Part shown: in pieces, positions 1 through 7,231 of the stretch
Layout of the letters: every line of letters starts with the position of its first letter
Position numbering within the stretch: the stretch's first letter is position 1
NCBI GenBank assembly: GCA_964640195.1
Contig: CAZXIC010000018.1
Span: 1-20,709 of the forward strand
Source: CAZXIC01 sp964640195
GTDB lineage: Archaea > Iainarchaeota > Iainarchaeia > Iainarchaeales > GCA-2688035
DNA length: 20,709 nucleotides
Direction: 5' to 3'
The notes under the pieces: model-generated
The model's database searches: none
What the model saw: the letters and a program-made list of their open reading frames with translations, nothing else
What the model was told of the DNA's origin: nothing
Translations under genes and position numbers: made by a program

Positions 1-2
1 CC

Positions 3-338
3 TCTGTTATAGCAGTGCTGCTGCTCGGCGGGGCATTCATCTACAGCTATCTGGAGGGCTGGTCATTGGTAGATGGGTTTTACTTCACCGCAATGACCCT
101 GACAACAATCGGCTACGGCGACCTTGTTCCGACAACAGACCAGTCAAAGATAGTGACTGTCGTGTTTGCCTTGAGCGGCGTTGCAGTCTTCCTTTACGCC
201 TTGGGCATCATCGCCTCTGCGTACATCAGGACGGGAATTGAGAGGGGCGGGCAGTTTGAGCAGGCAGAACTGCGCAGGATTAGGAGCGTTCTTGCAAAGC
301 TGCCCAGCTTCAGGAAGAGGAAAGGGCTGCCCAGATAG
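3..338 (+). CDS. Potassium channel pore domain protein, 5' partial
   Basis: This is the C-terminal part of an ion-channel subunit of the two-helix pore (Ion_trans_2) type, which would pass K+ through the cytoplasmic membrane as a tetramer. The selectivity filter TTIGYGD is visible between an outer helix (GGAFIYSYLEGW region) and an inner helix (VVFALSGVAVFLYALGIIAS). A basic cytoplasmic tail of about 40 residues follows. The frame is open to the left edge (Ser-Val-Ile-Ala before the GTG at 15), so the true start is probably upstream and I do not accept GTG 15. Whether more helices or a voltage sensor precede the pore cannot be seen. No TrkA/RCK domain follows, since the protein stops shortly after the inner helix. 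A T-run at 349-354 may end its transcript. Confidence 0.85.
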   Translation, partial: SVIAVLLLGGAFIYSYLEGWSLVDGFYFTAMTLTTIGYGDLVPTTDQSKIVTVVFALSGVAVFLYALGIIASAYIRTGIERGGQFEQAELRRIRSVLAKLPSFRKRKGLPR

Positions 339-383
339 GAAAAAGAAGTTTTTTCAAGGCAATCTTTGGAATCAAGGGCTTCG

Positions 384-399
384 TGGAAAGAAATAAATA
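384..399 (+). promoter_or_regulatory. Probable archaeal BRE/TATA promoter
   Basis: A purine-rich TFB-recognition-like stretch (TGGAAAG) precedes AAATAAATA, centred about 32 nt before the ATG at 427. This spacing fits a leaderless or very short-leader transcript for the membrane protein gene. Confidence 0.5.
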
Positions 400-426
400 G
401 GGGAAAGCGGCTTAATGAGGGTATAA

Positions 427-888
427 ATGCAGCCAAAAGCATATTTGATTATCGCCACAATTGGCTTGTTGTGGTTACTTGCCTATTCCATTCTTGGTGT
501 TCTTGCCTGTAGTTATTATTGCTTCGATACTTTGTACAAATTGTCTATTTTCATTGTGCTTGCTATTGCAGCCCTGGCCCTGATGCGGCTTAAATACAAA
601 CCTGTTTTTTACATTAACTTGGCACTTGGATTTGCATTCCTGTTTTTCATATTGCTGGAGATTTTTTCCTATTGGTCCCTGACGGGCATATTTGCAGAAT
701 TATTGTATTACTTTGTACTTTGTCCCCTAGTGTTCAACTGTGCAGAACCTGCAGCAGAACGCTTTGTATTTTGGCAAATTTCCATGCCCCTTTCTTACCT
801 CCTTGCATTTGTCCCAGTGATTTTAGTAATAATTGGAACTTGGAAAAGCAAGCCAATCTTCTTTGAAACGAAGGAAAAAGGATTTTAA
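427..888 (+). CDS. Hypothetical four-helix membrane protein
   Basis: I do not recognise the family. The 153-residue product is almost entirely hydrophobic. Four membrane segments can be seen at about residues 6-28, 36-54, 61-86 and 118-141. Between the third and fourth lies a loop with two cysteines (CPLVFNCAEP), and two more cysteines lie near the end of the first helix (ACSYYC). The loop probably faces outside with the cysteines available for disulfides, which is inference. The C-terminus is short and charged. ATG 427 is chosen because a TATA-like element lies about 30 nt upstream. Codon use is more AT-rich than in the PCNA-primase genes that follow, so it may be a less conserved or acquired gene. 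Its stop is 36 nt before the preferred PCNA start. Confidence 0.7.
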   Translation: MQPKAYLIIATIGLLWLLAYSILGVLACSYYCFDTLYKLSIFIVLAIAALALMRLKYKPVFYINLALGFAFLFFILLEIFSYWSLTGIFAELLYYFVLCPLVFNCAEPAAERFVFWQISMPLSYLLAFVPVILVIIGTWKSKPIFFETKEKGF

Positions 889-924
889 AGGAATTGGGCT
901 AGTTATTAGTTGGGGGCAGGCGGC

Positions 925-1647
925 TTGATTGAGTTAAAGGATGTTGTAAGCTGGCAGAGGGCAATCGGCGCAATCGCTTCCTTCATCAGCGAAGGCAACT
1001 TCCGCTTCAACGACAAGGGCATTGCACTGAAAGCTGTTGACCCGAGCCAGATTGTTTTGGTTGATTTCTCTATCCCAAGAAGCGCTTTCGAAAAATACCG
1101 CATAGAGCCAACCCTGGTCGGCGTTGATTTGCAGGAATTAAGCAAAATAATGGGTAGGGCGCTGCCGAATGACAGGCTGCTGATGGATTTGAGTGACTCT
1201 GAGCTGAACATAAAGCTGGAGGGTGACCTGAGCAGGGCGTTCTCCCTTCCCCTGATTGATGTCAGCGATGATGACATAAAGATCCCTGTTACAAGCTTTG
1301 ATGCAAGCGTTGAAGTGAACGCGAGAATCCTAAAGGAGGCGCTGAAGGACGCTTCGCTTTTCGGCAGCAGCGTTGTGCTGAAGGTGAAAGGCGGGCAGCT
1401 GTTTGTCGAAGCTAGGGGCAGTGCTGGAACGCTGCATACGATTGCAAAGCAGCCGAAGCTGATAAGCGTAAAGGGCAGCAAGGAAGTGGTGAGCAAGTAC
1501 AGCCTGAACTTCATGCAGAACATAGTGAAGGAAGCCGACAGCGAAAGCAAGATTCTGATGCAGCTGCGCAGCGATGCGCCGATGAAGGTAAGCTACAAAA
1601 TTGGCCCTACTTCACTCCAATTCCATTTGGCGCACATGATCCTGTAG
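925..1647 (+). CDS. pcn: DNA polymerase sliding clamp (PCNA)
   Basis: PCNA is the ring-shaped processivity clamp that encircles DNA and tethers polymerase, FEN1, ligase and repair enzymes. The 240-residue product has the two-domain PCNA pattern: the helix ending FRFNDKGIALKAVDPSQIVLVDF near the N-terminus, a central linker (RAFSLPLIDVSDDDIKIP) that forms the interdomain connecting loop, and a second domain starting near LKEALKDASL. The frame opens right after a stop with TTG at 910, but TTG 925 gives MIELKDVV, which matches the length of archaeal PCNA N-termini better. The extra residues from 910 (GAGG) look unnatural. A TTTTAAAGG element at about 882-890, inside the end of the previous gene, could be its TATA box. 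The C-terminal tail (FHLAHMIL) is slightly unlike the common LAP-R-type ending. The product is the likely docking partner of endonuclease Q encoded at 7679-8953. Confidence 0.95.
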   Translation: MIELKDVVSWQRAIGAIASFISEGNFRFNDKGIALKAVDPSQIVLVDFSIPRSAFEKYRIEPTLVGVDLQELSKIMGRALPNDRLLMDLSDSELNIKLEGDLSRAFSLPLIDVSDDDIKIPVTSFDASVEVNARILKEALKDASLFGSSVVLKVKGGQLFVEARGSAGTLHTIAKQPKLISVKGSKEVVSKYSLNFMQNIVKEADSESKILMQLRSDAPMKVSYKIGPTSLQFHLAHMIL

Positions 1648-1675
1648 GATCAGCGGAAGTAAGCTCTATCGGCTC

Positions 1676-1685
1676 TTTTTTTAAC
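1676..1685 (+). promoter_or_regulatory. T-rich element: PCNA terminator and/or priL TATA box
   Basis: A run of seven T followed by AAC lies between the PCNA stop and priL. It is centred about 29 nt before ATG 1710, the spacing of a leaderless TATA box, and a T-run is also what ends archaeal transcripts. It may do both jobs. Confidence 0.45.
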
Positions 1686-1709
1686 CCCTTTTCCACCGTT
1701 ATTCCTTTT

Positions 1710-2702
1710 ATGGCCACAATGCAGCAGATTTTGTTTGCCCAGCACTTCCCTTTTAGCGAGACAGCGAAGCGCATTGTCAATGAACAGAGTGTTTCCCTTG
1801 AACAGCTGCCGGAGACAGTTATTGAAAGAGCCTCGCTGGCGGTTGAGCACGCCGCTGCAGGAAAGAAATATGCCCTGGCGCTGCACAGCACAGAGCTGTT
1901 GCTGCAGGAAATCCTAGCTTTCCCTGTTGCAAAAATTTTCGTCTCATTTGCAAAAGACAGGCTGCTGTACGAAAAGTTTGCAGCGCTTTTTGCAGACGCA
2001 GCACTGCACTACCTGAATACAGGGAAGGGCCAAAAGGAAGAAGCGGTTGCGCTTGCAACCGAGCTGCGGCTGCGTTTTGATTTTACGGGGGAAAAGGATT
2101 TCCTTGTGTCAGTGCCCCTGCTTGAGTTCCTGCAGGTGTGCTTCTCCGACATGCTGCTGAAACTGGTGAACCAGAGGGTTTCCAAAGGAAGGGTTTTCCT
2201 GGACCTGAACGGCTTTCCGCGCCTCCTCAGGGCAGTTGTTTTTGAAAGAATCTTAGGCTCATTGCCTGTCCCTGTTGACGGGCTGCCAAAAAACCTGGTC
2301 AAAATGGGGCAGCGCTTCCAGCGGGATTTCAAGGCAAAGCAGGCAAGGCATTTCCAGCTGGCATTCAAGGGAAAAGTGAATGCAGACGCGTTTCCGCCAT
2401 GCATTGCTTCAATGTACAGCCAGCTGCTGGAAGGAAAGAATCTGCCGCACATGGCGCGCTTTATTCTCGCGTCATTCCTCAACAGGGTTGGCATGCCGAA
2501 ACAACAGGTGCTTGAGCTGTTCAGGAAAGCCCCGAACTTCAAGGAAAAAATCACCCTATATCAACTTGACAGGATTGCAAAGCAAAACTACACGCCTGCA
2601 TCTTGCAATAAAATCCGCTCCTACGGCCACTGCCCGAATGCTGACTGCAATGTGCGGAATCCTCTTTCCTTTTACAGGAGGCGACTGCAAAATGCCAAGT
2701 GA
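1710..2702 (+). CDS. priL: DNA primase large subunit PriL
   Basis: PriL is the non-catalytic partner of PriS. It holds an Fe-S cluster and helps start RNA/DNA primers at the replication fork. The 330-residue product has an all-helical N-terminal region and a C-terminal domain with the expected four cluster cysteines: C231 (in FPPCIASMYSQLLEG), C299, C308 and C313 (in SCNKIRSYGHCPNADC). It ends with the typical RNPLSFYRRRL-type tail, so length and composition are normal. ATG 1710 sits about 29 nt from a T-rich TATA candidate; ATG 1719 is an alternative start. The last 11 nt overlap the start of priS, and the priS ribosome site lies inside the priL coding region, so translation of the two subunits is probably coupled. 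Confidence 0.95.
   Translation: MATMQQILFAQHFPFSETAKRIVNEQSVSLEQLPETVIERASLAVEHAAAGKKYALALHSTELLLQEILAFPVAKIFVSFAKDRLLYEKFAALFADAALHYLNTGKGQKEEAVALATELRLRFDFTGEKDFLVSVPLLEFLQVCFSDMLLKLVNQRVSKGRVFLDLNGFPRLLRAVVFERILGSLPVPVDGLPKNLVKMGQRFQRDFKAKQARHFQLAFKGKVNADAFPPCIASMYSQLLEGKNLPHMARFILASFLNRVGMPKQQVLELFRKAPNFKEKITLYQLDRIAKQNYTPASCNKIRSYGHCPNADCNVRNPLSFYRRRLQNAK
2676..2681 (+). promoter_or_regulatory. Shine-Dalgarno site of priS
   Basis: AGGAGG lies 10 nt before ATG 2692, within the 3' end of priL. It decides the priS start, because the same frame is open about 310 nt further upstream without a comparable site. Confidence 0.75.
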
Positions 2703-3933
2703 AGAGCAGTTCCTGCTGAAGCATTTCAGGGACTTCTACTCAAAGCATAACATAAGCCAGCCGCCGGACATCTCGGCAAGGGAGTTTGGCACTGGCTCAT
2801 TTTCCCAGAAAATAAGCCAGAGGCACCTTGCGTTTTCCTCACACAGGGAATTCAACTCTTTCCTCAGCAGCTCAACACCCTTTTTTGTTTCCTACAGCGC
2901 AGCATTGTACAGTTTTCCTGCAAAGAGGCCGATGGAATCCAAGGAGCTGCTTGGCGCAGACCTTGTCTACGAGTTTGATGCTGATGATTTGCCAACAGAA
3001 TGCAAGGAGCAGCACGACAGCTGGCAGTGCACCAAGTGCGGGAAAAAGGGGAGGGGAAGGCAGCTGCTGTGCGACCAATGCGGCAGCCCAACGCAAACAG
3101 AGGAATGGTTCTGCCCCAAGTGCCTGGGTGAAGCGAAGCGCAAGGTTTTCAACCTGCTTGACTTCCTTGAAAACGATTTCGGTTTCGAGGAGGGCATTTC
3201 CATCAACTTCAGCGGCAGGGCAGGCTACCACGTGCATGTGAGGAGCAAGGCAGTGAGAAGCTTGCCCAATGCCGCGAGGCTTGAGCTGATTGACTACCTC
3301 ACTGCAAACAACCTTAACATATTCAGCCACTTCAGGAAGGAAGGTGCGCTGTTCAAGGTTACTGCAACTGGCAAGGGCGGTTGGAGCCAGCGCATCCTGT
3401 CTGCTTTACTCAAGCTGCTTGAGGAGGGAAACCCAGAGCGAACAGCTGTTTTCGGCAACATTACAATAAGCCAGGCAAAGAGGCTGCTTGCGGAGAAGCA
3501 CATGATTTTGCGTTCGATTAGGGAAAGGGGTGTGTTGCCAGCATTTTTCGGCAGGGCATCCTCCTCCAAGGAATCGCAGAGCGACAGGTTCTGGCAGAGC
3601 TTCATTAAAAGCGTTGTTGAAAAAATCGCCCCGATTGACAGGCAGACTTCTGTTGACCTGAGGAAGATTGTGAGGGTGCCGGAAACATTGCACGGCGGGA
3701 CAGGCCTGGTTGCTGCGGACATTCCGCTGGAAAAACTGCATGGCTTTGAGCCCTTGAATGAGGCTGTTGCTTTTCCCAGCCAGCCTGCAGTAAAGGTTTT
3801 TATTAATAAGGCACCACGTTTTAACTTGGCAAACCAAAGCTTTGGGCCGTTTGTTGAACAGGAAGCGGAACTGCCTTTGAGTGCGGCGATTTACCTGCTT
3901 GCTGCGCAGAAGGCAAAGCTGGCATCCGGCTGA
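2692..3933 (+). CDS. priS: DNA primase catalytic subunit PriS
   Basis: This is the archaeo-eukaryotic primase (AEP) small subunit, which makes primers for the replication fork. Catalytic features in the 413-residue product are the DxD pair in YEFDADD (D96, D98), the nucleotide-binding SGRAGYHVHV (S174, H180, H182), D322 in VDLRKIVR, and the RVPETLHGGTGL motif (328-339). Between the DxD pair and the SGxxGxH motif lies a cysteine-rich insert: C104, H108, C113, C116, C127, C130, C141 and C144. That is enough ligands for two zinc sites rather than one. The frame is open to 2380, but the strong SD and the N-terminal sequence support ATG 2692. The gene overlaps priL by 11 nt and is followed after 58 nt by the GINS gene. 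Confidence 0.96.
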   Translation: MPSEEQFLLKHFRDFYSKHNISQPPDISAREFGTGSFSQKISQRHLAFSSHREFNSFLSSSTPFFVSYSAALYSFPAKRPMESKELLGADLVYEFDADDLPTECKEQHDSWQCTKCGKKGRGRQLLCDQCGSPTQTEEWFCPKCLGEAKRKVFNLLDFLENDFGFEEGISINFSGRAGYHVHVRSKAVRSLPNAARLELIDYLTANNLNIFSHFRKEGALFKVTATGKGGWSQRILSALLKLLEEGNPERTAVFGNITISQAKRLLAEKHMILRSIRERGVLPAFFGRASSSKESQSDRFWQSFIKSVVEKIAPIDRQTSVDLRKIVRVPETLHGGTGLVAADIPLEKLHGFEPLNEAVAFPSQPAVKVFINKAPRFNLANQSFGPFVEQEAELPLSAAIYLLAAQKAKLASG

Positions 3934-3991
3934 GGCTTGATTTGGCTGCGGCAGGATAACGGTTTGAGCCTTGCTGGCAGGGGATTGGAAA

Positions 3992-4549
3992 ATGGATTTG
4001 GATTACGATGAAATAATGAGGATATACCGGCTGGAGAAAAACAGTGCCAAGCCTGCAGCCGTTGACGAATCCTTCTTTGATGACCTGGCAAGATTTTTCA
4101 AGAAGGAGAAGGCAGCTTACCTGCGCTCCCTGAGGGATGTAACGAGCAGCAGCGCAAGGGGCTTCTCCAACCTCAAGAAAATCATTGAGCAGATTTTCAG
4201 CCTGAGGGAAAAAAAGCTGTTGAACAAGGCGTTGATTGCGAGCAGGACAGGCGAACTTGAAAATGGGCAAATGGCTTCGCAGGAGCGCGAAACCTTAAAA
4301 CAGCTGCTTAGGGTGCTGAACACGCATCAAAGGTTTTTGGATGGAATCCTCAACAACGCCAGCGCAAAGGCAGCCAAGGAGGAGAAGAAGGCGGTTGCAA
4401 TCAAAGTGCTGCGGAGCGTTCCGGCTTTTGTCGGCAGCGACATGCAGGAATACGGCCCGTTTGAAAAAGACAATGTTGTGAGAGTTCCGCCGAAAATCTC
4501 CTCGCTTTTGATTGCAAGAAAGCTGGCGGAGAAGAGCAGGTCAAGGTGA
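3992..4549 (+). CDS. GINS complex protein, Gins51 (Sld5/Psf1-like)
   Basis: GINS is the scaffold that joins MCM and the GINS-associated nuclease/Cdc45 homolog into the archaeal replicative helicase. The 185-residue protein has a helical A-domain (about 1-125, starting MDLDYDEIMRIYRLEK). It is followed by a small beta-rich B-domain at the C-terminus, with VPAFVGSDMQEYGPFEKDNVVRVPPKISSLLIARKLAE. The A-then-B order is that of Sld5/Psf1, hence Gins51. TTG 3971 would add seven residues (MLAGDWK). I prefer ATG 3992, which gives a family-like N-terminus and has a GGGG stretch just upstream. Its place directly after the primase genes is a recurring archaeal arrangement. Confidence 0.88.
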   Translation: MDLDYDEIMRIYRLEKNSAKPAAVDESFFDDLARFFKKEKAAYLRSLRDVTSSSARGFSNLKKIIEQIFSLREKKLLNKALIASRTGELENGQMASQERETLKQLLRVLNTHQRFLDGILNNASAKAAKEEKKAVAIKVLRSVPAFVGSDMQEYGPFEKDNVVRVPPKISSLLIARKLAEKSRSR

Positions 4550-4605
4550 CTTGTCATGTTTAAGGGGCAGTTTTGTTCAAGCGCAGCAGGTGGAAGTGAT
4601 TCCCT

Positions 4606-4800
4606 GTGAAGAAAAAGCATATTGGAAAAGAGCGCAGAACAGGCTTTTTGAAGGTAAAGTGCCCTGGATGCGGCAACGAGCAGATAATTTTCAGCGCTGC
4701 CTCAACTGACGTGAGGTGTCTCGCCTGCAACCAGCCGCTGGCTGAAACAGGGCCGAGCAGGATTAAGCCTGTTGCAAAGATTGTGGAGGAGCTGAGGTGA
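4606..4800 (+). CDS. rps27e: Small-subunit ribosomal protein eS27
   Basis: This is a 64-residue zinc-binding protein of the 30S subunit. The zinc ribbon is complete: CPGC at residues 19-22 and CLAC at 38-41, in the context KVKCPGCGNEQIIFSAAS and VRCLACNQPLAE. Length is normal for archaeal S27e. The start is GTG 4606, with a GGTGGAAG purine stretch about 10 nt upstream. The stop is 7 nt before aIF2-alpha, whose SD overlaps the end of this gene. In many archaea L44e precedes this gene; here only 56 nt separate it from GINS, so L44e is not at this locus. Confidence 0.93.
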   Translation: MKKKHIGKERRTGFLKVKCPGCGNEQIIFSAASTDVRCLACNQPLAETGPSRIKPVAKIVEELR

Positions 4801-4807
4801 GGAAAAG

Positions 4808-5584
4808 ATGACGGCTGAATCAGATATACCCTATGTTGGAGAAATAGTTGTTTGCAGGGTGACAAAGGTCCTAGGCTATGGGGCATTCGTTGAACTGGTC
4901 GAATATGATAACGCAAAGGGGTTTGTCCACATAAGCCAGATTGCCACCAGCTGGATTAAGAACATCAGGAACCACGTCAGGGAGAGGCAGATAAGGGCTG
5001 CAAAGGTCTTGTCTTTTAATAGGGAAAAGAACCAGATTGATTTGAGCCTGGCAAAGGTTTCGCAGCAGGGGCAGCGGAGCAGAATAGAGGAATGGAAGCA
5101 GTTGAAGAGGAGCAAAAAACTGGTTGAGCTGCTTGCAAAAAAGGAGAAAAGCGACTTTGAGACAGCGTGGGAGGCAATTGCAAAGCCTTTGCTGGCAGAA
5201 TATGATTCGCTGCAGCAGGCATTCCAGCAGATTGCGCTGCACGGCGAGAAGGCAGCAAATTCTGTTGAAAGCAAGTGGAGGAAGCCACTTGTTTCATTGG
5301 TTGAGAAGAGCGTTGCCGTGCCCAAGAGAACCGTTAAAGGAGTTGTTGAATTGCATTCTTTGGATGGAAACGGAGTTGCGCTGATTAGGGAAGCACTTGC
5401 CCAGGGGGCAAAGGCAAGCGGGAATGAGCCGGTTGAAATCTTTTACGTAAAGGGAGGCAAGTACGCAGTCAGGGCAACGGACACAGATTTCAAGTCTGCC
5501 GAGAAAAGGCTGAGGAGTGTCGGCGAAGCGATTGTAAAGGCAATGGAGCAGAAAGGTGGGGAGGCAAAGTTTGAGATAGGGTGA
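4808..5584 (+). CDS. eif2a: Translation initiation factor aIF2 subunit alpha
   Basis: This is the alpha subunit of aIF2, which with beta and gamma brings initiator Met-tRNA to the small ribosomal subunit. Residues about 8-83 form an S1 OB-fold RNA-binding domain (VGEIVVCRVTKVLGYGAFVEL, then GFVHISQIATSWIKNIR and REKNQIDLSL). Next come a helical domain (RIEEWKQLKRSKK onward) and a C-terminal alpha/beta domain (VKGVVELHSLDGNGVALIREAL to the end) that contacts gamma. At 258 residues the length is usual. GAGGTGAGG at 4794-4802 is a clear SD, overlapping the S27e stop, so the two are probably translationally coupled. Nop10, which often follows in archaea, is missing; the PAC2 gene starts 7 nt after the stop. 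Confidence 0.96.
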   Translation: MTAESDIPYVGEIVVCRVTKVLGYGAFVELVEYDNAKGFVHISQIATSWIKNIRNHVRERQIRAAKVLSFNREKNQIDLSLAKVSQQGQRSRIEEWKQLKRSKKLVELLAKKEKSDFETAWEAIAKPLLAEYDSLQQAFQQIALHGEKAANSVESKWRKPLVSLVEKSVAVPKRTVKGVVELHSLDGNGVALIREALAQGAKASGNEPVEIFYVKGGKYAVRATDTDFKSAEKRLRSVGEAIVKAMEQKGGEAKFEIG

Positions 5585-5590
5585 ACAACC

Positions 5591-6367
5591 ATGGCTACAA
5601 GGGTTGTTTTTTTGTCAAAGAAAAAACTGCGCAATCCGCTACTGTTCACTGGCTTGCCCGGCATCGGTCTGGTTGGCAAAATCTGCGCTGACTACTTCCT
5701 CAAGCAGTTCAAGACAGAGAAGATTGCCGATATCTACAGCGACAGCTTTCCGCCGAGCGTTCATACAAAGGACGCTCTGCTTGAATTGATTAAAGACGAA
5801 ATCCATGCAGCTGAATTTAGGGGCAGGCATTTCCTGTTTTTGGCCGGACCTGTTCAGCCCAGCCTTGACTTCAGGACAGGCAGTGCGGAAGAGCACTACG
5901 AATTCGCTGCCGAAATAGTGCAGGCAGTGAAAAAGCTCGGAGTCAAGCAGATTTTCACCCTCGCAGGGATAAACATCGGCGACAGGAGAATGGAAAAACA
6001 GCCTGACATCATTATTGCGGCAACAGACAAGAAAACACTGCAGCGCTTCACTGCTTTGGGGGCAAAAGCAGACAGGAAGGAAGGGCTTATCAGTGGCGCC
6101 GCAGGCTTGGTTTTGGGCATAGCGCAGCAGCACGGCATCCAGGGCGCCTGCCTCATGGGTGAAACAAACGCAAGGCTGATCTACGGCGACCATGGCGCGG
6201 CAAAAAAGCTGATTGAGCTGCTTGTGAAGGCATTCGGATTCAAGGTGGAGATGAAGAAGATTGAGAGGGAAGCGAAGAACATAGAGGAAGCCTTCCAGAA
6301 GCTGGCAAAGCAGTTTGAGGAAGCCGAGGAAAAGCCGCCGGCAGAAGGGCCAAGCTACATAAGGTAG
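5591..6367 (+). CDS. PAC2-family protein (proteasome assembly chaperone family)
   Basis: The protein belongs to the archaeal COG2047/PAC2 family, related to eukaryotic proteasome-assembly chaperones. Its partner in this organism is not proven. The 258-residue product begins with a beta strand and the conserved LLFTGLPGIGLVGKICADYF. It has the TLAGINIGDRRMEKQP segment in the middle and GLISGAAGLVLGIAQQHGI plus CLMGET later. A charged C-terminal helix (about 215-245) ends in PSYIR. The Tyr near the C-terminus recalls the hydrophobic-Tyr-X docking tails of proteasome activators, but here Tyr is third from the end, so I only note the resemblance. The start is ATG 5591, with GGGTGA at 5578-5583 as SD at the end of aIF2-alpha. 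It is the last gene of the + strand information-processing run. Confidence 0.9.
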   Translation: MATRVVFLSKKKLRNPLLFTGLPGIGLVGKICADYFLKQFKTEKIADIYSDSFPPSVHTKDALLELIKDEIHAAEFRGRHFLFLAGPVQPSLDFRTGSAEEHYEFAAEIVQAVKKLGVKQIFTLAGINIGDRRMEKQPDIIIAATDKKTLQRFTALGAKADRKEGLISGAAGLVLGIAQQHGIQGACLMGETNARLIYGDHGAAKKLIELLVKAFGFKVEMKKIEREAKNIEEAFQKLAKQFEEAEEKPPAEGPSYIR

Positions 6368-6391
6368 CCGCAAACCCGGCTTGTGTTAATC

Positions 6392-6413
6392 GGATTCAGC
6401 CTGCGCTGAATCC
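6392..6413. repeat. Perfect 9-bp hairpin in the intergenic region
   Basis: GGATTCAGC and GCTGAATCC are exact reverse complements separated by the four bases CTGC. The hairpin lies 24 nt after the PAC2 stop with no T-run behind it. It may be a transcript end or processing structure; no function can be assigned. Confidence 0.6.
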
Positions 6414-6436
6414 AATGTGCTTGCTCCGCTCCCTGA

Positions 6437-6463
6437 CCGAACTATTCCGGTTAAGCTTTTAAC
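6437..6463 (+). promoter_or_regulatory. Palindromic operator-like element and TATA box of the HTH_10 gene
   Basis: CCGAACTATTCCGG (6437-6450), a near-palindrome, is followed immediately by TTAAG and CTTTTAAC (6456-6463), a TATA-like element centred about 27 nt before ATG 6487. The palindrome occupies the TFB-contact side of the promoter, where a bound regulator would block initiation. A copy differing at one of 14 positions occurs at 7172-7185. Confidence 0.5.
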
Positions 6464-6486
6464 CTGTTTTTCCGCCATCTCTTCCT

Positions 6487-7170
6487 ATGTGGATTGCGGA
6501 ATTCACAATCTTTGACAAAGATTGCATTTACAGCCAGAGGACAAAGCGGTTTGGCTTATTTGACCTGTTTTACCCCATTGCTTCATTTGAAAGAAATGGC
6601 AGGCCTTTTGTAGTTGCGATGCATATTCTGAAAGGCAACGAGAAAAACAAGAAAAAATTCGTAAGGGCAGTTCGAAAGGACAAGAGAATCAAGCGCTTGG
6701 AGCAAAGCAACGGCTTGATTGTAACGCTTGCATCAGAGCCCGGCGAGAGGGCAGGGCACGTGAAGCACTTCTACAACCCGGAGATTTTCCTTACAGAGCC
6801 AGCGGTTTTTGATAACAAAGGTTTTGAACATTGGAAAGTTGCCTGCTGGAGCAAAAAACCGCTAAGCGATTTGGTCGCTGTAGCAATCAAGTATTACAAG
6901 GGAAAGCTCATGGGCTTGCGTGAATCAAAGCTGCAGGACATCTTCATCCCGCATGTGCTGCCGAAGCTTACAGAAAAGCAGCAAAATGCCTTGGAGCTTG
7001 CTTTCAAGGAGGGATATTACTCTTACCCCAGAAAAACTGATTTGAGGCAGCTTGCTAAGAGATCCGGCTTGGCTTTGTCCACTTTCCAGGAGCATCTGAG
7101 GAAAGCGGAAACAGCCCTGCTCCCCTTTTTAATAGGCGATTATCTGGGGAAGAAAGGCAAAAGAGCCTAA
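6487..7170 (+). CDS. HTH_10 (bacterio-opsin activator type) transcriptional regulator
   Basis: A 227-residue predicted DNA-binding protein. The C-terminal part (about 160-215) reads LTEKQQNALELAFKEGYYSYPR, then DLRQLAKRSGLALSTFQEHLRKAE. This is the archaeal HTH_10 domain seen in Bat-type and many haloarchaeal and DPANN regulators, with the recognition helix in STFQEHLRKAE. The N-terminal 150 residues are a mixed alpha/beta region without a motif I can name; it has three cysteines and no obvious PAS or GAF core. The start ATG 6487 is preceded at leaderless spacing by a TATA box with an adjoining palindrome, so autoregulation is plausible. The regulated function and any ligand are unknown. The next gene (nuclease-like) has the same palindrome in front of it. 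Confidence 0.83.
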   Translation: MWIAEFTIFDKDCIYSQRTKRFGLFDLFYPIASFERNGRPFVVAMHILKGNEKNKKKFVRAVRKDKRIKRLEQSNGLIVTLASEPGERAGHVKHFYNPEIFLTEPAVFDNKGFEHWKVACWSKKPLSDLVAVAIKYYKGKLMGLRESKLQDIFIPHVLPKLTEKQQNALELAFKEGYYSYPRKTDLRQLAKRSGLALSTFQEHLRKAETALLPFLIGDYLGKKGKRA

Positions 7171-7171
7171 C

Positions 7172-7185
7172 CCGAACTATTTCGG
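7172..7185 (+). promoter_or_regulatory. Second copy of the operator-like palindrome
   Basis: CCGAACTATTTCGG starts two bases after the stop of the HTH_10 gene and is an inverted repeat (CCGAA, 4-nt spacer, TTCGG). It is followed by CTCAAGGTTTTT, which parallels the sequence after the first copy. It lies 47-60 nt before ATG 7232. Confidence 0.45.
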
Positions 7186-7231
7186 CTCAAGGTTTTTCTT
7201 GTTGCAATGCAGCAATTTTTACAGGAGCGTG

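Noticed and set aside
2380..2691. N-terminal extension of PriS back to 2380
   Set aside because: It would lie entirely within priL in another frame. The AGGAGG site and family N-terminus place the start at 2692.
5639..6373. 244-codon open frame on - opposite the PAC2 gene
   Set aside because: The + strand PAC2-family protein is clear and in operon spacing; the antisense product is low-quality and Cys/Leu-rich.
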